Positions 35,944-44,713 of a DNA stretch of 64,000 nt are shown here, piece after piece. Within the stretch, counting starts at the first letter, position 1, and each line of letters begins with the position of its first letter. The position numbers and the translations under genes were made by a program. Source of the stretch: Sutcliffiella halmapala (GTDB lineage: Bacteria > Bacillota > Bacilli > Bacillales > Bacillaceae_I); the NCBI RefSeq assembly GCF_002019665.1, contig NZ_KV917375.1, positions 1,162,390 through 1,226,389 on the forward strand, in the 5' to 3' direction. The notes beneath the pieces are model-generated. The model was not told the origin of the DNA. It saw only the letters and a program-made list of their open reading frames with translations, and did not search any database.

Positions 35944-35978
35944 TAAAAGAGGATGCCTTAAAAGGTGTCCTCTTTTTA
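35944..35978 (+). terminator. terminator after small basic ORF
   Basis: AAAAGAGGA pairs with TCCTCTTTT around a 14-nt loop, then further T. Confidence 0.75.
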
Positions 35979-36078
35979 TATGGAAAAAATTAAAAATAAT
36001 ATTTTTGAAAAACAATTCAAATTATTTGAAAAATTTTGTATGATAAGGGTAGTACATAAAAAAAGGAGATGACTTCAT

Positions 36079-37665
36079 ATGTTAAAAGAGGAATTATTAG
36101 CTCCGCAAAAGTACAATTTAGTAGAAGAAGTAGAAAAGTATGCAAAAGAAACCGAAAAGATTGCACTTAAATGGGAAAATGAGCAAGGGGAAGTAGAAGA
36201 AATTACATATGAGCAATTAATAAAAGCTGCAAATAAAATTGGAAACGCTTTAATTAGTGAAGGATTGAAAAAAGGTGATGTGGTATTAGTAATGATGCCA
36301 AGGCTAATCGAGTCTTATCAAGTGTATTTAGGTGCACTAAAAGCAGGATTAGTCGTTATTCCTTGCTCTGAAATGCTGAGAGAGAAAGATCTATCCTATC
36401 GAATTGAACATGGTGATGTAAAAGGAATTATCACTTATTATCCATATGTTGAACAAGCTCAAAAACTTGAAGAAGTGAAAGGACTAGTGCGTTTCAGTGT
36501 TGGTGGCTTTATAGAATCTGGTTGGATTCATTTGAATGAAGCGATGAAAAAGCAATCAGATGTTTTATCTTTTGCCGATACTTCAAAGGATGATATGGCA
36601 TTTTTATCTTACACATCCGGTACAACAGGCAATCCAAAAGGTGCGGTTCATACTCATGGATGGGCATATGCTCATTTACGTACGACAGCATCGAATTGGT
36701 TAGGAATTGAAGACAATGACGTTGTATGGGCAACTGCAAGCCCAGGCTGGCAGAAGTGGATTTGGAGCCCTTTCCTTTCTACTTTAGGATCGGGAGCAAC
36801 CGGGTTTGTGTATAATGGAAAATTCGATCCAAACACCTATTTAAAGCTTTTAGAGAAATACGAGGTGAATGTTCTTTGTTGTACACCTACAGAATATCGC
36901 TTAATGGCTAAAGTGGATAATTTAGATGCTTATTCTCTCCCACATCTTCATAGTGCGGTATCCGCTGGTGAACCGTTAAATCGGGAGGTAATCGATACCT
37001 TTAGACGTCATTTTCAAGTAGATGTGCGAGATGGCTATGGGCAAACAGAAAATACTCTGCTAATAGGTGTTTTAAAGGGAATGGAGATTAAATCTGGTTC
37101 AATGGGTAAGCCAACACCAGGTAATCGGGTAACAATCATTAATGAAGATGCGCAAGAATGCGCGGTGGGTGAAGTAGGAGACATTGCGGTTCATATCGAA
37201 ACACCTGCATTATTTAAGCAGTACTATAAAGATCCTGAACGTACAACAAGCCAATTTAGAGGAGATTATTACATTACAGGGGACAAGGCGAAAAAAGACG
37301 AAGACGGCTATTTCTGGTTTGAAGGACGAGGAGATGATATTATCATCAGTTCAGGTTATACCATTGGTCCTTTTGAAGTAGAAGATGCTCTAGTTAAACA
37401 TCCGTTAGTTCGAGAATGTGCAGTTGTTGCAAGTCCAGATGAAATCAGAGGTAATGTAGTAAAGGCATTTGTTGTTCTCCAAGAAGGAGTAGAACAAGAG
37501 GAGTCAAAACTAACTAAATTACTTCAAGAGCATGTTAAGGAACATACTGCACCATACAAATATCCTCGAAAAATCGAGTATGTAGCTGAGTTGCCAAAAA
37601 CTGCATCAGGAAAAATTAGAAGAATCGAACTTAGACAAAAAGAATTATCCATACATTCACAATAA
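36079..37665 (+). CDS. ytcI: acyl-CoA synthetase (AMP-forming, MACS type)
   Basis: A 528-aa ANL-superfamily acid:CoA ligase related to AcsA and medium-chain acyl-CoA synthetases. Motifs: LSYTSGTTGNPKGAV (about 176-190), DGYGQTENT, the hinge WFEGRGDDIIISSGYTIGP and the catalytic lysine in PKTASGKIRR near the C-terminus. The substrate is unknown; propionate or medium-chain acids are plausible. It matches the position of B. subtilis YtcI downstream of the SASP gene. SD AAAGGAG; terminator 37672-37702. Confidence 0.9.
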   Translation: MLKEELLAPQKYNLVEEVEKYAKETEKIALKWENEQGEVEEITYEQLIKAANKIGNALISEGLKKGDVVLVMMPRLIESYQVYLGALKAGLVVIPCSEMLREKDLSYRIEHGDVKGIITYYPYVEQAQKLEEVKGLVRFSVGGFIESGWIHLNEAMKKQSDVLSFADTSKDDMAFLSYTSGTTGNPKGAVHTHGWAYAHLRTTASNWLGIEDNDVVWATASPGWQKWIWSPFLSTLGSGATGFVYNGKFDPNTYLKLLEKYEVNVLCCTPTEYRLMAKVDNLDAYSLPHLHSAVSAGEPLNREVIDTFRRHFQVDVRDGYGQTENTLLIGVLKGMEIKSGSMGKPTPGNRVTIINEDAQECAVGEVGDIAVHIETPALFKQYYKDPERTTSQFRGDYYITGDKAKKDEDGYFWFEGRGDDIIISSGYTIGPFEVEDALVKHPLVRECAVVASPDEIRGNVVKAFVVLQEGVEQEESKLTKLLQEHVKEHTAPYKYPRKIEYVAELPKTASGKIRRIELRQKELSIHSQ

Positions 37666-37671
37666 AGCTTC

Positions 37672-37704
37672 AGGCAGGTAAAAATCTATTTTACCTGCCT
37701 TTGT
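37672..37704 (+). terminator. ytcI terminator
   Basis: A perfect 12-bp stem (AGGCAGGTAAAA and complement), 5-nt loop, then TTG and T-rich DNA. Confidence 0.8.
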
Positions 37705-37780
37705 TCTGATTTTTTTGTGGCTTTCCTATACAAATGATAATCTAGTAGTAAATTGAATTTTACATAAAGGAGCAAGATGC

Positions 37781-39382
37781 ATGATGGGAGAAATCTGGTA
37801 TGGTGGAACTATTTATACTCTAAAAGAGGAAGGAGAGACGGTGGAAGCGGTTTATACAATAGATGGAATTATCCAGGATATTGGGTCAAAAGAGGAACTC
37901 ATACGAAAATACGATTCTTCAAAAGAGATGAATCTTCATGGAGCAGTGATGTACCCTGGTTTTACGGATAGTCATATGCATCTTATTGGTCATGGAGAAA
38001 AATTATTGCGTTTAGACTTATCAACCTATACTGCTGCTCATGAAATGAAAGATGCATTAATCAAAAAGGTAGCAGAAACGGCACAAGGTGAATGGATTTT
38101 TGGGGAAGGTTGGAACGAAAATAATTTTATCGATCGAAAAATATTTCATCGATTAGAGCTAGATGAAATAACTTCTGCACATCCGATGATTCTATCTCGA
38201 GTGTGCCGTCATGCTGTATTAGTTAATTCTAAAGCTTTGGAACTTGCTGGAATAACAAAAGACACAGAAAGTCCTCCTGGTGGTGTAATTGTAAAGGATG
38301 AAAAGGGAGAACCAACTGGATATTTGTTAGATCAAGCTCAGGAAATAGTGAAAGCCATCATACCTAAAGCAACAGAAGAATATCTATATTCAGCATTAAA
38401 AAAGTCTATACAAGATTGTCTTCAACTTGGCTTAGTGGGTAGTCATAGTGAGGACTTGAGCTATTATGGGAGTTACTCCAAAACTTTTGATGCTTTTATA
38501 AAGTTAATTGAACGTGATCAGTTGAAATATCGAGCCCATCTATTAGTTCATCATGAAGTGATAGACGATATGCATAATGAAGGTCATCGGTATAAGGATT
38601 CCACGGATTTTGTCACATTAGGAGCGATGAAGATATTTGCTGATGGAGCACTTGGAGGACGGACGGCTCTATTAAGCCGGCCATATAACGATGCACCAGA
38701 AATATCTGGGGTCGAGATTCATTCAAAAAAGGAATTAGAAGAACTGGTTAAAAAGGCGAGAAAGTATGAGATGCCGGTTGCAGTACACACAATTGGAGAT
38801 CGAGCATTTGAATACATGTTAGATTGTATAGAACGCTATCCTGCTCCTGAGGGAGAAAAAGATCGCTTAATTCATGCACAAATATTAACATATGACTTAA
38901 TTCAACGCGCTAAAAAACTACCTATCATTTTAGATATCCAACCGCGTTTTGTTGCGACGGATTTTCCTTGGATTATCGAGCGACTAGGTGAAGAACGCCT
39001 GGAGTATAGTTATGCATGGAAGACATTACTTGATGAAGGATTAATTTGTGCTGGTGGTTCAGATGCACCAATCGAACCTGTGAATCCTCTTCTAGGTATA
39101 CATGCTGCTGTGACAAGACAGATCCCTAATGATACAGAAAAAACGATCTATCAGCCGGAACAAAGATTGTCTATGTATGAAGCAATTCAGTTATTTACAA
39201 CTGGGAGCGCACAAGCAATAGGTACAGAAAATAAGCAAGGATTATTGGAACGCGGCTATTATGCTGACTTTACGATATTGAACAAGGATTTATTTTCTAT
39301 CTCACCAGATGAAATTCTAGAAACAAAGGTAGAGATGACGGTAGTAGATGGTACGGTGATGTACCGACGGAGAAATGGTTGA
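37781..39382 (+). CDS. ytcJ: amidohydrolase family protein YtcJ
   Basis: A 533-aa amidohydrolase-3 superfamily member. Metal-site motifs are visible: GFTDSHMHLIGHG (about residues 60-72), the Lys of AMKIFADGALGG, HTIGDRA, and GGSDAPIEPV. The substrate is unknown; family members hydrolyse diverse amides or formamides. ATG at 37781 with AAAGGAG 8 bases upstream is used; an out-of-frame ATG four bases earlier is rejected. Terminator 39394-39434 separates it from the MITE-like element downstream. Confidence 0.9.
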   Translation: MMGEIWYGGTIYTLKEEGETVEAVYTIDGIIQDIGSKEELIRKYDSSKEMNLHGAVMYPGFTDSHMHLIGHGEKLLRLDLSTYTAAHEMKDALIKKVAETAQGEWIFGEGWNENNFIDRKIFHRLELDEITSAHPMILSRVCRHAVLVNSKALELAGITKDTESPPGGVIVKDEKGEPTGYLLDQAQEIVKAIIPKATEEYLYSALKKSIQDCLQLGLVGSHSEDLSYYGSYSKTFDAFIKLIERDQLKYRAHLLVHHEVIDDMHNEGHRYKDSTDFVTLGAMKIFADGALGGRTALLSRPYNDAPEISGVEIHSKKELEELVKKARKYEMPVAVHTIGDRAFEYMLDCIERYPAPEGEKDRLIHAQILTYDLIQRAKKLPIILDIQPRFVATDFPWIIERLGEERLEYSYAWKTLLDEGLICAGGSDAPIEPVNPLLGIHAAVTRQIPNDTEKTIYQPEQRLSMYEAIQLFTTGSAQAIGTENKQGLLERGYYADFTILNKDLFSISPDEILETKVEMTVVDGTVMYRRRNG

Positions 39383-39393
39383 AGGTAGTTTTA

Positions 39394-39434
39394 CAAAAAA
39401 CGTCTTGCCCTTTTGAAAAAGAGCAAGACGTTTT
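39394..39434 (+). terminator. ytcJ terminator
   Basis: AAAAACGTCTTGC pairs with GCAAGACGTTTT; an A run before and T run after. Confidence 0.8.
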
Positions 39435-39452
39435 GTAGTTAATCTTATATTA

Positions 39453-39637
39453 AGGCTGTTTTCGCATACTTTGTTGCTTTTCGTAAATAGAATCAACCCG
39501 TCATTATTGTTGCAATCGTGCTCTTTTCCATTATGTAATCGAGGGCATTTCTTCTATTTTCTAAGCAAAATGACGGTAAAAAGTCCAAATGCCGACTTTT
39601 TACCAGCTTAAAGCAACAATCTTTACGAAAAGAGCCT
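39453..39637. mobile_element. 185-bp MITE-like element with terminal inverted repeats and 6-bp flanking repeat
   Basis: 28-bp imperfect terminal inverted repeats (39453-39480, beginning AGGCTGTTTTCG, and 39610-39637, ending CGAAAAGAGCCT) match at about 23 of 28 positions. ATATTA lies directly outside each end (39447-39452 and 39638-39643), as expected for target duplication. There is no coding capacity. An internal perfect 11-bp hairpin (GGTAAAAAGTC, 39575-39604) adds structure. Confidence 0.7.
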
Positions 39638-39640
39638 ATA

Positions 39641-40441
39641 TTAAAGAAAGTTTCTTTTTACTTTTTCCCAGAAGGAATTATCTTTGAGTTTAACGGTTTT
39701 GATTCGTTGGTTCGTTAGTTCAATGTCTAGTTTTTCGACATGTCTGATACTAAGTGCTTCATTATCGATGCCGATGGTTGGATAATCGTTGCCATCTTGT
39801 ACGACCTTTAGTGTTAATTTTCTTGTCCCATCTAAGATGAAGGGGGAACCAAGTGTACGGTAGTTGTTATTGTTGATGGAAGCAAGTTCGCTAACCTGGA
39901 AGCATGGAAGCATCGGATCGACCACTGCCCCACGTACCGATTTATTATAGGCAGTGCTACCTGTAGGGGTGGATACAATCATGCCGTCGCCACGGAAGGT
40001 TTCGAAATGAAGCCCATCTATGTACACATCTATTGCAAATGTTTTAATGATAGCTGAGCGAATCGTACATTCGTTTAAACAATGGAACGTAGACTTTCCG
40101 TCAACCGTTACTTGAATAGTAGGGTATCTTCTTACTTCAATCTGTTCATTGGTCATAGCTTCAACCATTTTCTCCGTTTCATCTACATGAAAGTCACAAT
40201 AGAAGCTAGATGTAGTTTCAGTTGAAACGCCTGCATAAAGGCAATCTTCTTTAAAGCCTGTCTTTTGTACAGCTTGCAAAAAAGTTCCGTCTCCACCAAC
40301 AGAAACGATAATATTCGCCTGATGGAAGTCTGTAACAATTTGAAAATTACTTTGTTCGGCTAAAAGTTGAAGATTTTTCACCTTATTTTCTAGAAACTCT
40401 TCTTGTTTATAAAAGAAAAATATTTTTCGACGTTCTGGCAT
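39641..40441 (-). CDS. nadK: NAD kinase
   Basis: A 266-aa ATP/polyP-NAD kinase making NADP. The GGDGT motif (VSVGGDGTFLQAV, about 43-55), the NE motif (HCLNECTI) and the glycine-rich GDGMIVSTPTGSTAYNKS segment are present. It corresponds to the second Bacillus NAD kinase (YtdI/PpnKB). ATG at 40441 has AAGGAGG upstream; the longer frame from 40495 is not needed. The stop codon is part of the right-hand ATATTA flanking the MITE-like element. Confidence 0.94.
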   Translation of the reverse strand: MPERRKIFFFYKQEEFLENKVKNLQLLAEQSNFQIVTDFHQANIIVSVGGDGTFLQAVQKTGFKEDCLYAGVSTETTSSFYCDFHVDETEKMVEAMTNEQIEVRRYPTIQVTVDGKSTFHCLNECTIRSAIIKTFAIDVYIDGLHFETFRGDGMIVSTPTGSTAYNKSVRGAVVDPMLPCFQVSELASINNNNYRTLGSPFILDGTRKLTLKVVQDGNDYPTIGIDNEALSIRHVEKLDIELTNQRIKTVKLKDNSFWEKVKRNFL

Positions 40442-40620
40442 CCTTTTTGCCTCCTTTTGATAATAATAAATGGAAGAAAAACAAAAAATAACCATGAATT
40501 ATTATCATTTTTCTGATTTTTTTAGTACAATTCTATATTGTGATTAGTTTACCATTTTCATGAAACTTTTTGAACGAATTTAACGTATTAGTACAGTACT
40601 ATCATTTAGGAGGTATAAGT

Positions 40621-41631
40621 ATGAGCGGAAAACGTTGGGCAGCTTTAGGAATAGCTGCATTGTTATTTTTAGTATCGATCGTTACAAGTTTTCAAACCAG
40701 TACTACTGAGAGTACTGAAACAACTTCTAGTATGTGGGGTTTCGGAACACAACAAGAGGGCTTTATTGAAAAGGTAATAGAAGAGGGAAGCCCTAATCGA
40801 AAATTAGTAGTATTAGAAGTAAATGGAGCGATTCAAGATATAGGCACAGATGTAACATCAATTTTCAGTGCGGGGTATAACCATCGTCAATTTTTAAAAA
40901 TGTTAGATCAAGCAAAGGAAGATGACTCGGTAAAAGGAATTGTTTTACGTGTGAATACACCTGGTGGAGGTGTTTCAGAAAGTGCAGAGATCTATAAAAG
41001 ATTAGTAGAAATAAAAGAGGAAACAGAGAAACCGATTTACGTATCCATGGGTGCTATGGCAGCTTCAGGAGGATATTACATAGCAGCACCAGCCGATAAG
41101 ATTTTTGCTACAAATGAAACAATTACAGGATCTATTGGTGTTATCATGCAAGGGATGAATTATAAAGAGCTTGCTGAACGTTATGGTGTGAAGTTTGAAA
41201 CATTAAAAAGCGGACCATATAAAGACATCATGTCCCCTACTAAGGACATGTCAGAGGAAGAGCGTCAAATTTTACAAACAATGGTTGATAATATGTATGA
41301 CCGTTTTGTTAAAGTAATTGTCGATGGCAGAAATATGAGTGAGGCAGAAGTTCGTACTATTGCAGATGGTCGTATTTACGATGGGCAACAGGCAAAGGAC
41401 CTTAACATTGTGGATGAACTGGGTTATTTTGAAGATGTGGTTGACGCGATAAAAGAAGATCATAATCTAGGTAATGTTAAAGTCGTTGAATATGAAGAAA
41501 ATCTAGGGTTTGGTTCCCTATTTAGTATGAATGTTAACTCTCTAATTAAACCTGATTCTGAGATGCAAATGCTTGCAAGGTTAATCAATCAACCTAATTC
41601 TCCAAGACTTATGTACTTGTATGCGGATTAG
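40621..41631 (+). CDS. sppA: signal peptide peptidase SppA
   Basis: A 336-aa S49 membrane serine protease that degrades residual signal peptides. One N-terminal TM (about 6-22). The catalytic Ser is in MAASGGYYIAAP and the catalytic Lys in LKSGPYKDIMSPT, a Ser-Lys dyad. The frame is open from 40570, but TAGGAGG lies just before ATG at 40621. It is followed by yteJ after 11 bases, the same pair as in B. subtilis. Confidence 0.95.
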   Translation: MSGKRWAALGIAALLFLVSIVTSFQTSTTESTETTSSMWGFGTQQEGFIEKVIEEGSPNRKLVVLEVNGAIQDIGTDVTSIFSAGYNHRQFLKMLDQAKEDDSVKGIVLRVNTPGGGVSESAEIYKRLVEIKEETEKPIYVSMGAMAASGGYYIAAPADKIFATNETITGSIGVIMQGMNYKELAERYGVKFETLKSGPYKDIMSPTKDMSEEERQILQTMVDNMYDRFVKVIVDGRNMSEAEVRTIADGRIYDGQQAKDLNIVDELGYFEDVVDAIKEDHNLGNVKVVEYEENLGFGSLFSMNVNSLIKPDSEMQMLARLINQPNSPRLMYLYAD

Positions 41632-41642
41632 GAGGGATGAAA

Positions 41643-42209
41643 ATGAGAGAAGAATCTAAGAATGAAGAATTAAACAATCAAGATAAGATACAGATAAATC
41701 CAGTTGAAGAAGAAATAACGAGAGACGAATATAGGTTCCAAGATGAGGTGCATCTTACTAATACAGCTGCGGTAGTAACACCTGCCTATCGATTTGCAGG
41801 ATTTTGGATGAGGGTATGGGCATATCTTCTTGATTTAATTATTATTTGGAGTATCGGTGGGATTGTTATTTTTCCTATCTTTCGAATGCTTAATATTCCG
41901 CTCAGCCAAAGCTTCATGTACTCACCAGCAACCATAGCTACAACCATTCTATGGTTTTCTTACTTTATTATTATGACTAAGTACTTTAAACAGACACTCG
42001 GAAAAATGGTGTTTGGACTTAGAGTGGTTGATTTAAAGGATACTGAATTATCTTGGAAAACAGTCCTATTCAGAGAAGGTATCGGTCGTTATATTGCAGG
42101 ATTTTATGCACCTGTAACCTTTGTAGTCTATCTAGTGGCTGCTTTTACAAACAAGAAACAAGGCATCCATGATTTATTCGCAGATACAAGTGTGGTACAC
42201 GAAAAATAA
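41643..42209 (+). CDS. yteJ: RDD family membrane protein YteJ
   Basis: A 188-aa RDD-domain protein with a charged N-terminus and about three membrane segments, the first in FAGFWMRVWAYLLDLIIIW with the family Arg and Asp. GGAGGG directly precedes ATG 41637, so ATG at 41643 (six-base spacing) is preferred. In B. subtilis YteJ works with SppA and is reported to be an inhibitor of it. It is co-transcribed with sppA and ends at the 42210 terminator. Confidence 0.88.
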   Translation: MREESKNEELNNQDKIQINPVEEEITRDEYRFQDEVHLTNTAAVVTPAYRFAGFWMRVWAYLLDLIIIWSIGGIVIFPIFRMLNIPLSQSFMYSPATIATTILWFSYFIIMTKYFKQTLGKMVFGLRVVDLKDTELSWKTVLFREGIGRYIAGFYAPVTFVVYLVAAFTNKKQGIHDLFADTSVVHEK

Positions 42210-42249
42210 AAATAAACCTGCTAGCAGATGCTAGTAGGTTTATTTTTTT
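42210..42249 (+). terminator. sppA-yteJ terminator
   Basis: A 15-bp stem (AAATAAACCTGCTAGC with its near-complement) around AGATG, then T residues. Confidence 0.85.
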
Positions 42250-42292
42250 GTCTCTAGGAAATAATGGAAGGATGAAGAAAGGGCGTGAGAGC

Positions 42293-42988
42293 ATGCTTTG
42301 GATTGGTGTTTTAGTAGGAATCGCTATTCTATTATTTTTGCTAATTATCTTCACTAAAATTACGATCCATTTCTATTTCCATCACGAACAAGATAATGAT
42401 CAAATGATAGTGAAACTTAGTGCATGGTTTGGACTAATTCGTTATACGATAGATGTTCCTTTAATTAAAGTAGATAAAGATTCTGCTTCTATTCAGGTAA
42501 AGGAAAAAACAAAAATGGGTGCAGCGGGAAAGACAAAAGAAAAAGAAAAAGATTATTCACCAAAAGATATATTTCAAAGTATTGGTGATACATATGAACT
42601 GGTGCGTCATGTTGTGGGGATGCATGAAATAGTGCGCAGATTTTTATCTAAAGTAGAGATAAAAAAGCTGGAATGGCACAGTAATGTAGGGCTTGGGGAT
42701 GCTGCATATACTGGAATGGTGGTTGGTGCTGCCTGGTCCTTAAAAGGAGGAATAGTAGGGTTTATGAGTCAGTATACGAAAATGAAAGCAGATCCAGTTC
42801 TCTCTATTACTCCTTTTTTTCAACAAGCAGTTTCTCAAACATTAGTTAAGTGTATGATTCGCTTTCAAATCGGGTATGCTATTCTAGCAGGAATAAGAAC
42901 CGTTAAATATTGGAAGGGCGGGAGACCGAAATTCAAAACTCGTCCTCTATCCTTGTTGTCTAAAGAAGATAGACAAGAATCTATGTAA
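42293..42988 (+). CDS. ytfI: DUF2953 membrane protein YtfI
   Basis: A 231-aa protein with an N-terminal membrane helix (WIGVLVGIAILLFLLIIF, about 3-20), then a soluble region with a lysine-rich patch (EKTKMGAAGKTKEKEKD) of the DUF2953 family. The function is not established. ATG at 42293 with AAAGGG nine bases upstream is preferred over ATG 42272, which abuts its SD. It is paired with the sporulation gene ytfJ 21 bases downstream, implying expression in sporulation. Confidence 0.85.
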   Translation: MLWIGVLVGIAILLFLLIIFTKITIHFYFHHEQDNDQMIVKLSAWFGLIRYTIDVPLIKVDKDSASIQVKEKTKMGAAGKTKEKEKDYSPKDIFQSIGDTYELVRHVVGMHEIVRRFLSKVEIKKLEWHSNVGLGDAAYTGMVVGAAWSLKGGIVGFMSQYTKMKADPVLSITPFFQQAVSQTLVKCMIRFQIGYAILAGIRTVKYWKGGRPKFKTRPLSLLSKEDRQESM

Positions 42989-43009
42989 ATGTAAAGAAGG
43001 AGGATCTAT

Positions 43010-43483
43010 ATGTCTGAACATCCAATTAAAAGTCTTATGACGACTGCAATGGAAAATTTAAAGGATATGATTGATGTAAATACGATCATTGGGGATCCTG
43101 TTGAAACCCCAGATGGCAGTGTTATTCTAACGGTTTCAAAGGTGGGGTTTGGCTTTGCAGCCGGAGGAAGTGAATTCCAAGGTGGAAGCTCTTCCGGACC
43201 AGAAAAGCATGAGGGTGGTGGGCAGCAACAGCAATCCAAGCTCCCATTTGGTGGTGGTAGTGGTGGAGGAGTTTCCATTACACCTATCGCGTTTTTAATT
43301 GTCAGTTCTTCCGGTGTAAAAATGCTCCATCTTGATGAAAGTACACATCTGTATGAACGGATTTTGGACCTAGCTCCACAAGCGGTTGAAAAAGTTCAGC
43401 AAATGATGAACAACAATAAAAAACATAATTCCAATCATAACAACTATTCTGACCACCAACATAAACAAGATTTAGATTTCTAG
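43010..43483 (+). CDS. ytfJ: spore germination/sporulation protein GerW (YtfJ)
   Basis: A 157-aa GerW-family protein. The conserved N-terminal segment SLMTTAMENLKDMIDVNTIIGDPV and the core with TVSKVGFGFAAGGSEF, a Gly/Gln-rich stretch (about 64-88) and GVSITPIAFLIV are present; the C-terminus is Asn/His-rich low complexity. In B. subtilis YtfJ is needed for full germination with L-alanine. ATG follows AAGGAGG. It is the second gene of ytfI-ytfJ and ends at a strong hairpin. Confidence 0.94.
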   Translation: MSEHPIKSLMTTAMENLKDMIDVNTIIGDPVETPDGSVILTVSKVGFGFAAGGSEFQGGSSSGPEKHEGGGQQQQSKLPFGGGSGGGVSITPIAFLIVSSSGVKMLHLDESTHLYERILDLAPQAVEKVQQMMNNNKKHNSNHNNYSDHQHKQDLDF

Positions 43484-43518
43484 GAGGTTAGCTGCTATGC
43501 AGTTGACTTCTTTTTTTT
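43484..43518 (+). terminator. ytfJ terminator
   Basis: A 12-bp stem with three G-U pairs (GAGGTTAGCTGC with GCAGTTGACTTC), 3-nt loop, then eight T. Confidence 0.85.
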
Positions 43519-43576
43519 GTATATGATTGGTCGTCGAATGTGGTTTGGTTATTGGGTTACAGTGGGATGGAGATGG

Positions 43577-43791
43577 TTTTACCGACGAATCGGGTGGTTT
43601 TATCGGCGAATCGAGGGAATTACCGACGGAAGGAGCGTCTTTACCAACGAATGGGGGGAATTACCGACGGAAGGACCGTCTTTACCAACGGATGGGGGGA
43701 ATTACCGACGGATGGAGGGAATTACCGACGGATAGCCCGTCTTTACCAACGGATCGAGGAGTTTACCCACGGATAACACGCTTTTTTTTAA
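43577..43791. repeat. tandem array, ~21-bp period (ACCGACGGAT core)
   Basis: About ten units with the core TTTACCRACGRAT, followed by GGGGGGAA-type or AGGANCGTC-type tails that alternate, giving a ~41-bp dimer. The central copies are almost identical to each other. All three plus-strand frames are open across it only because of the period. It fills half of the 442-base ytfJ-tpx gap. Confidence 0.85.
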
Positions 43792-43858
43792 AAACTAAAA
43801 CATAATTACCACATTTCAATAAGATCAAAGAAGATTTATTAAATAAGAGGTAGATTAA

Positions 43859-43887
43859 TTGCAAATAACTTAGAAGATAGCTATTAT
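43859..43887 (+). promoter_or_regulatory. sigma-A promoter of tpx
   Basis: TTGCAA, 17-base spacer, TATTAT, 39 bases before the tpx start. Confidence 0.6.
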
Positions 43888-43925
43888 TAGCAGTGTACAT
43901 AACTTTATAAGGAGGGTTCTTTTTC

Positions 43926-44426
43926 ATGGCAAACGTTACATTCAAAGGGAATAAAATGACTTTAGTAGGCAGTGAAGTTAAAGTGGGAGATAAGGCACCT
44001 AATTTTTCTGTACTTGCAAATGATTTATCACCAGTTACACTTGAGAATTCAAAAGGCTTCAAACGTTTAATCAGTGTTGTACCATCTATCGATACTGGTG
44101 TTTGTGATGCGCAAACTCGTCGTTTCAATGAGGAAGCATCAAAGCTAGATAACGTGAAAGTAATCACAGTAAGCATGGACCTACCTTTCGCTCAGAAGCG
44201 CTGGTGTGCAGCTAGTGGTCTTGAAAACGTAGCGGTTGTATCTGACCATCGTGATGCATCATTTGGTGAAGCTTATGGAGTATTAATGCAAGAGCTTCGT
44301 TTGCTTGCTCGTTCTACGTTCGTAGTAGATTCAAACGATAATGTAACGTATGTGGAGTACGTTGGTGAAGGAACTGACCATCCTAACTATGAAGCAGCTA
44401 TTGAAGCATTAAAAGCTGCGGAGTAA
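43926..44426 (+). CDS. tpx: thiol peroxidase
   Basis: A 166-aa atypical 2-Cys peroxiredoxin that reduces peroxides using thioredoxin. The peroxidatic Cys is in [15 protein letters not shown] (Cys60) and the resolving Cys in [13 protein letters not shown] (Cys94). The fold begins [12 protein letters not shown], typical of Tpx. SD AAGGAGGG. In B. subtilis tpx, ytfJ and ytfI are neighbours as here. Terminator 44457-44488. Confidence 0.97.
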   Translation: MANVTFKGNKMTLVGSEVKVGDKAPNFSVLANDLSPVTLENSKGFKRLISVVPSIDTGVCDAQTRRFNEEASKLDNVKVITVSMDLPFAQKRWCAASGLENVAVVSDHRDASFGEAYGVLMQELRLLARSTFVVDSNDNVTYVEYVGEGTDHPNYEAAIEALKAAE

Positions 44427-44456
44427 TTATAAATACAATTTCAATGCATCGTTATG

Positions 44457-44490
44457 AGCAGACTGTGAGAAAAATGCAGTCTGCTTTATT
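44457..44490 (+). terminator. tpx terminator
   Basis: AGCAGACTG pairs with CAGTCTGCT, 11-nt loop, then TTATTTATT. Confidence 0.7.
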
Positions 44491-44509
44491 TATTGCTTGG
44501 CTTGGGGTC

Positions 44510-44658
44510 TGAACGAGTCGCTTGCGCTTTTCTTTGTCTAGCGCAAGCGGCTAACTCCTCGAGTCATAAGTCATTTTTCGCAAGAGGTCCAAGTGCATGA
44601 CCTCTTGCGAAACCTGCCTTATGCTTTTCGGAGTTGAACGAGCCGCTTGCGCTTTTCT
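44510..44658 (-). repeat. dispersed repeat family B copy with duplicated end
   Basis: A ~125-bp unit in opposite orientation to 47198-47351, flanked by a 24-bp direct repeat (TGAACGAG..CGCTTGCGC) at 44510-44533 and 44635-44658. Internally AAGCGGC/GCCGCTT-type and CGCAAGAGGT/ACCTCTTGCG complementary arms give a hairpin. It accounts for most of the tpx-ytxK gap. Confidence 0.75.
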
Positions 44659-44713
44659 AGTAAGTTTAAGTAAAATATAGATACTCATTAATGGTAGGAA
44701 AAGGAGAATTATG

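Noticed and set aside
37777-37971. Alternative frame starting four bases before ytcJ
   Set aside because: Out of frame with the clear amidohydrolase and too close to the SD.
43517-43805. Three overlapping plus-strand frames rich in Gly, Arg and Thr
   Set aside because: All three frames are open because the array period avoids stops; no SD; repeat, not protein.
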